DNA of 23,540 nucleotides from Anaerolineaceae bacterium UBA4781. Its GTDB lineage: Bacteria > Chloroflexota > Anaerolineae > Anaerolineales > Anaerolineaceae. Location of the stretch: NCBI GenBank assembly GCA_002403105.1, contig DHHD01000013.1, forward strand, positions 1 to 23,540. Direction: 5' to 3'. Within the stretch, counting starts at the first letter, position 1, and every line of letters begins with the position of its first letter. Made by a program: the position numbers and the translations under genes. Shown piece after piece: positions 22,603 through 23,540 of this stretch. The notes beneath the pieces were generated by a model. The model was given only the letters and a program-made list of their open reading frames with translations, did no database searches and was not told where the DNA came from.

Positions 22603-23389
22603 GTAAGACTTCTGCCAGATATTTCTGATTTTCGGCAGAGAAAAGTGGGGTAAGTTTTCGTATATATTTTTTTGCTTTGTCGTTGGTGGTATGTGTATAT
22701 ATTTCACAAAGAAAAGCAACGGTTTCAATTTCTGATTTGTTCATTAATGCTGTCATTAAGGGGTTTAATTGTCCATATGTCTTAATGGATGCTTTTTCTA
22801 TGAATGGAGTAATTAAATTAAAGACCCACGGCAGATCAGAAAAATATTTCTGTTCTATGACTTTCGATAGAGTTCGAAAAGCCAATCGTCTCAATTCGGG
22901 ATCGTCGGTATTGATCATCCTCTCAATGAATAATTGCATACTGGGGGAAGTCTCTCTGCGGGAAAACGGAATCTGTGTAAGAATAACACTATGCAGAATC
23001 TCTTCATCCGTTGAAGTTATCCATTGCAGTAGACGCCGGCTGATCTCATCTGTTTTACTCGCAGGAAGACTTAATAGTAGATTGATCGCGAGTAATTTAA
23101 ATTCTAATTCTTCCCTGATCCACAATGCATCCAAGATCGTAATGGCGTTCTCTGTAAAATCTTGAGCGAGATTGGGGAAGGTTTCAACGATCTTTTCCAG
23201 AACCAGATCCGGGACATTCAAACGGGGCAGGAGCGTTTGGATAGGAGTGTTTTCACCGAGTCTGGCTTTCTCGGAAGAATACATATTCAACAGATCTTCC
23301 AGCTTATGCAGATAGACCTTTGAATCACTGCGGTAAAGCTGCAGAGATTGAAGACGGTTATTGAGAACAGTTAATTCAACTGCAGGCAT
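22592..23389 (-). CDS. Uncharacterised alpha-helical repeat protein (HEAT-like)
   Basis: I do not recognise a named family for this 265-residue soluble protein. From about residue 60 to the end it looks like paired amphipathic helices of 35-40 residues, for example ELEFKLLAINLLLSLP, then DDPELRRLAFRTLSKVIEQ and KSEIETVAFLCEIYT. This is the pattern of HEAT or armadillo-like repeats, as also found in AlkC/AlkD DNA-alkylation-repair proteins. I do not see a clear catalytic signature for those enzymes. The ATG is 9 bases after the proS stop, so the two are probably co-transcribed. No strong Shine-Dalgarno is visible. Confidence 0.75.
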   Translation of the reverse strand: MPAVELTVLNNRLQSLQLYRSDSKVYLHKLEDLLNMYSSEKARLGENTPIQTLLPRLNVPDLVLEKIVETFPNLAQDFTENAITILDALWIREELEFKLLAINLLLSLPASKTDEISRRLLQWITSTDEEILHSVILTQIPFSRRETSPSMQLFIERMINTDDPELRRLAFRTLSKVIEQKYFSDLPWVFNLITPFIEKASIKTYGQLNPLMTALMNKSEIETVAFLCEIYTHTTNDKAKKYIRKLTPLFSAENQKYLAEVLQKE

Positions 23390-23398
23390 AAGATCCGA

Positions 23399-23540
23399 TC
23401 AATATGCTTTTGCGAAATAGGCTTTCGTTGAAGTTTCTTTACCGCAAACGACACAGTTGCCTTTGCTGTGGTTATGATCAAAAGGAATGCAGCGCGTTGT
23501 CGCTTTGGTATCCTCTTTAATCCTAGCTTCACATTCTTGC
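23399..23540 (-). CDS. proS: Prolyl-tRNA synthetase, type 3, C-terminal end (5' part outside window)
   Basis: The reverse strand is open from the window edge to a TGA at 23399-23401, giving about 46 residues: QECEARIKEDTKATTRCIPF, then a CVVCGK motif, ending in AYFAKAY. This is the C-terminal zinc-binding domain of archaeal/eukaryote-type (type 3) prolyl-tRNA synthetase, which ends with a conserved tyrosine that folds back into the active site. It attaches proline to tRNA-Pro. The catalytic part cannot be seen here. It heads the local reverse-strand gene set. Confidence 0.88.
   Translation of the reverse strand, partial: QECEARIKEDTKATTRCIPFDHNHSKGNCVVCGKETSTKAYFAKAY

Noticed and set aside
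22546..22728. An 86-residue reverse-strand frame extending upstream of the possible leader peptide
   Set aside because: The upstream part overlaps the end of the helical-repeat gene in another frame and crosses a terminator and promoter. Only the last 25 codons lie downstream of the predicted transcript start.
1..23540. Mobile elements, CRISPR arrays, tRNA genes or toxin-antitoxin pairs
   Set aside because: Intergenic spaces are short and were read on both strands. No direct-repeat arrays, transposase-like frames or cloverleaf patterns were seen. MazG here is the housecleaning enzyme and is not next to mazEF.

Overview
The window is dominated by one long, forward-strand ribosomal protein cluster: the S10, spc and alpha operons in the classical bacterial order. 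A short mixed accessory region follows, and then a reverse-strand block of translation and RNA-decay genes. The organism is a bacterium of moderate GC content, by eye in the mid-40s percent. Zinc-binding forms of S14, S4, L36 and L24, an archaeal/eukaryote-like (type 3) prolyl-tRNA synthetase tail, and single-gene neighbours such as MazG, a TnaA-type lyase and an AtpZ-like protein would fit an anaerobic member of the Chloroflexota (Anaerolineae). That placement is my inference from protein flavour and gene order, not a computed phylogeny.

Positions 1-9929 (+): the 3' end of rplD, then rplW-rplB-rpsS-rplV-rpsC-rplP-rpmC-rpsQ-rplN-rplX-rplE-rpsN-rpsH-rplF-rplR-rpsE-rpmD-rplO-secY-adk. Spacing is tight, with several ATGA-type overlaps, so this reads as one polycistron. 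Positions 9930-12986 (+): a probable internal promoter, rpmJ (37 codons), rpsM-rpsK-rpsD-rpoA-rplQ. The map and infA genes that often sit between adk and rpmJ are absent. Positions 13012-14622 (+): truA-rplM-rpsI, closed by a strong intrinsic terminator.

Positions 14720-15820 (+): mazG, a nucleotide pyrophosphohydrolase with an unusual N-terminal extension. Its end overlaps the end of a convergent tryptophanase/tyrosine phenol-lyase family gene (15815-17194, -). Positions 17287-19814 (+): a two-helix membrane protein of unknown function, a small AtpZ/AtpI-like membrane protein and a MurE-type Mur ligase, ending at a bidirectional terminator shared with pnp.

Positions 19866-23540 (-), in reading order: the 3' end of proS, a helical-repeat protein of unknown function, a terminator, a promoter, a possible 25-residue leader peptide, rpsO, a second terminator, and pnp. 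The rpsO-pnp pair is a classical arrangement.

There is no gene-free stretch longer than 300 bases. I saw no tRNA, rRNA, CRISPR array, insertion sequence or phage gene. The window is mostly ordinary core genome and I do not see a convincing novel system. The points worth a second look are small: the rpsO leader, two extended -10 motifs placed right in front of start codons, the loss of map/infA, the truncated YabN-like extension of MazG, and altered key residues in Adk, the lyase and the MurE-type ligase.
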